Made by a program: the position numbers and the translations under genes
Notes under the pieces: generated by a model
What the model saw: the letters and a program-made list of their open reading frames with translations, nothing else
Told to the model about the DNA's origin: nothing
The model's database searches: none
From: Welwitschia mirabilis
Lineage: Eukaryota > Gnetophyta > Gnetopsida > Welwitschiales
Assembly: GCA_051453625.1 (NCBI GenBank)
Contig: JBOZIK010000001.1
Coordinates: forward strand, 146,903,388-146,967,387
DNA length: 64,000 bases
Direction of reading: 5' to 3'
Shown: positions 62,839 through 64,000 of the stretch, piece after piece
Numbering within the stretch: the stretch's first letter is position 1
Layout of the letters: each line of letters begins with the position of its first letter

Positions 62839-62934
62839 TACATGAAAGAAAGAAATGGAATTACTAAGAAGTCTGGCTAAACCCTTGACTCCTTGATTTT
62901 TGTCCATTCTTATAGAAATGTAGAAGATTCTATG

Positions 62935-63156
62935 TTATGCTCTTCTTTCGTAACATCTTTTGTCTCTTTCACCCTTAGTATTGACTTCTTTAGTCTTGTA
63001 AACATGGATACATGCATCAACATAATTGGAGCTACTTAATTTGAATCCCTCACTCATGATTTCCTTTATTTCCTTTGGCATGGTGTGCACTGACTTGGCA
63101 GGTAATATTTTATAGTTTCGCAGCAATGTAGTTTCTATAATTATCAATAATAGCAA
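62935..63156 (-). other. Unrecognised 73-codon open frame
   Basis: Contains MPKEIKEIMSEGFKLSSSN, followed by a Lys/Glu-rich end. Codon use is less AT-biased than in the retrotransposon remnants, so it might be an exon of a host gene. No family recognised. Confidence 0.2.
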
Positions 63157-63779
63157 TAGAGGATCTCTTCATGCAAAGATAATAACAACAGGGGTTATAA
63201 GATTGATTGTTAAAGTAAAGCATCTTATAAGGACTTCTTATAAGGACTTCTTGCTTGGTTATTGCTAAAAACTCCTGATAGAGATTTCTACTTTGACATA
63301 AATTTAGATGACTTTAAGTAAGCCTTCCTTCAATCCGAACATGTCTAAACATCATTACACCATGCACCTCCCTGTCATTAGAATTACTAAGTTAACTATA
63401 AGCTCTTTGTAATAAAATAATCTCAAGTTTAACACTGTAGCAAAAAATGAGACTTTCCTTAAAGTGAACAATATAGTTGTTCACTCTAGATCCAAATTCT
63501 TTGTCCATAAAGTGAGTAGGGGAAAGCCAGAGAACATGATTTTTTTTATGGTAGTCTTTATATTATAATAAGAATGACTTCCTTCTTTGGCTCTAGGAAT
63601 GGATAAGAAATGCACTCTAAGGAAATGATAATGATACGAAGACTAAACAAGGCACCAAGTTATGTTTAACATATCATTACACTAAATGTTTCCTTAATTT
63701 TTCAAATGATCAAAAACAAAACACATTTATTAAGTAATATTTAAACTCTAAAAGTTACAAAAAGTGTCTTCTTACAGGC

Positions 63780-64000
63780 CCTTGTCTATTCACTTCAACG
63801 ACCATGTAAACAGCAATTCGATAGAGTCGAATAGACATATCAATAAATAAGTTATAAAAACTCATTGTAAAGGATGAAAGAAGCATAAAACAATATACCT
63901 AATCCAAAGGTGGCCGCATTGTCCAAATTAAAGAGTTGAATATTAACAATTCTCACTGAAGCAAGCACGGAGAGCATCGCTTCTAAAGTTTCATCTCTTT
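63780..64000 (-). other. Possible exon(s) at the right edge
   Basis: From the window edge the minus strand is open for over 30 codons, RDETLEAMLSVLASVRIVNI then QLFNLDNAATFGL, ending at a good donor-like GGTATATT (63901). A second open piece near 63840-63785 reads MSIRLYRIAVYMVVEV and runs to CCTGTAAGA. Both look like protein, not noise, but I do not recognise them and see no acceptor between them. Confidence 0.3.

Noticed and set aside
57421-64000. CACTA transposase gene
   Set aside because: Looked for on both strands; no TNP2-type motif recognised.

Overview
The window is AT-rich plant nuclear DNA, almost certainly from a flowering plant. The reasons are decayed Ty3/gypsy (Athila-like and chromovirus-like) and Ty1/copia retrotransposons nested in one another, a CACTA-like transposon end, and a broken copy of a plant ACT-domain-repeat (ACR) gene that keeps its introns. 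I see no intact host gene. Nearly every recognisable reading frame is broken by stops of the CAA/CAG/CGA/TGG to TAA/TAG/TGA kind, as expected after long cytosine methylation. Six runs of N are assembly gaps.

Layout. 1-12819: the 3' part of a + strand Athila-like element (E0), with a third ORF and a 3' LTR. That LTR is split at 4329/11961 by a complete minus-strand relative (E1, 4330-11960) with a perfect 5-bp target duplication; E1 carries an unfamiliar repeat-plus-acidic ORF instead of pol. 12820-22240: three decayed copia copies on the minus strand (C1, C2, C3). 23698-44105: a + strand Athila-like element (E3) with gag, protease, RT, RNase H, integrase and the same third ORF. It is interrupted at 34174-41920 by a minus-strand gag-protease-only relative (E2). 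44582-57160: a chromovirus-like gypsy element (E4) with 3.6-kb LTRs. The middle of its RT is replaced by about 3.9 kb holding a copia gag remnant and a large inverted repeat. Its 3' LTR stops after 1.08 kb at a CACTA-like terminus.

57161-64000: after the CACTA-like end and its subterminal repeats lies single-copy-looking sequence. It holds an ACR pseudogene (59025-60291, minus; three exons covering ACT domains 2 to 4), a GC-rich tandem repeat around a gap (62075-62597), and possible exon-like stretches at the right edge. The missing 2.5 kb of the E4 3' LTR is not seen in the window, so everything from 57161 on may lie inside one gene-carrying CACTA-type transposon; this is inference.

The elements work as a family. 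E0 and E3 are the full-coding type, while E1 and E2 lack pol, share LTR ends, primer site and a conserved noncoding block with them, and would have depended on such relatives to move. Insertion order can be read from the nesting: copia C1, then E0, then E1; and E3, then E2.
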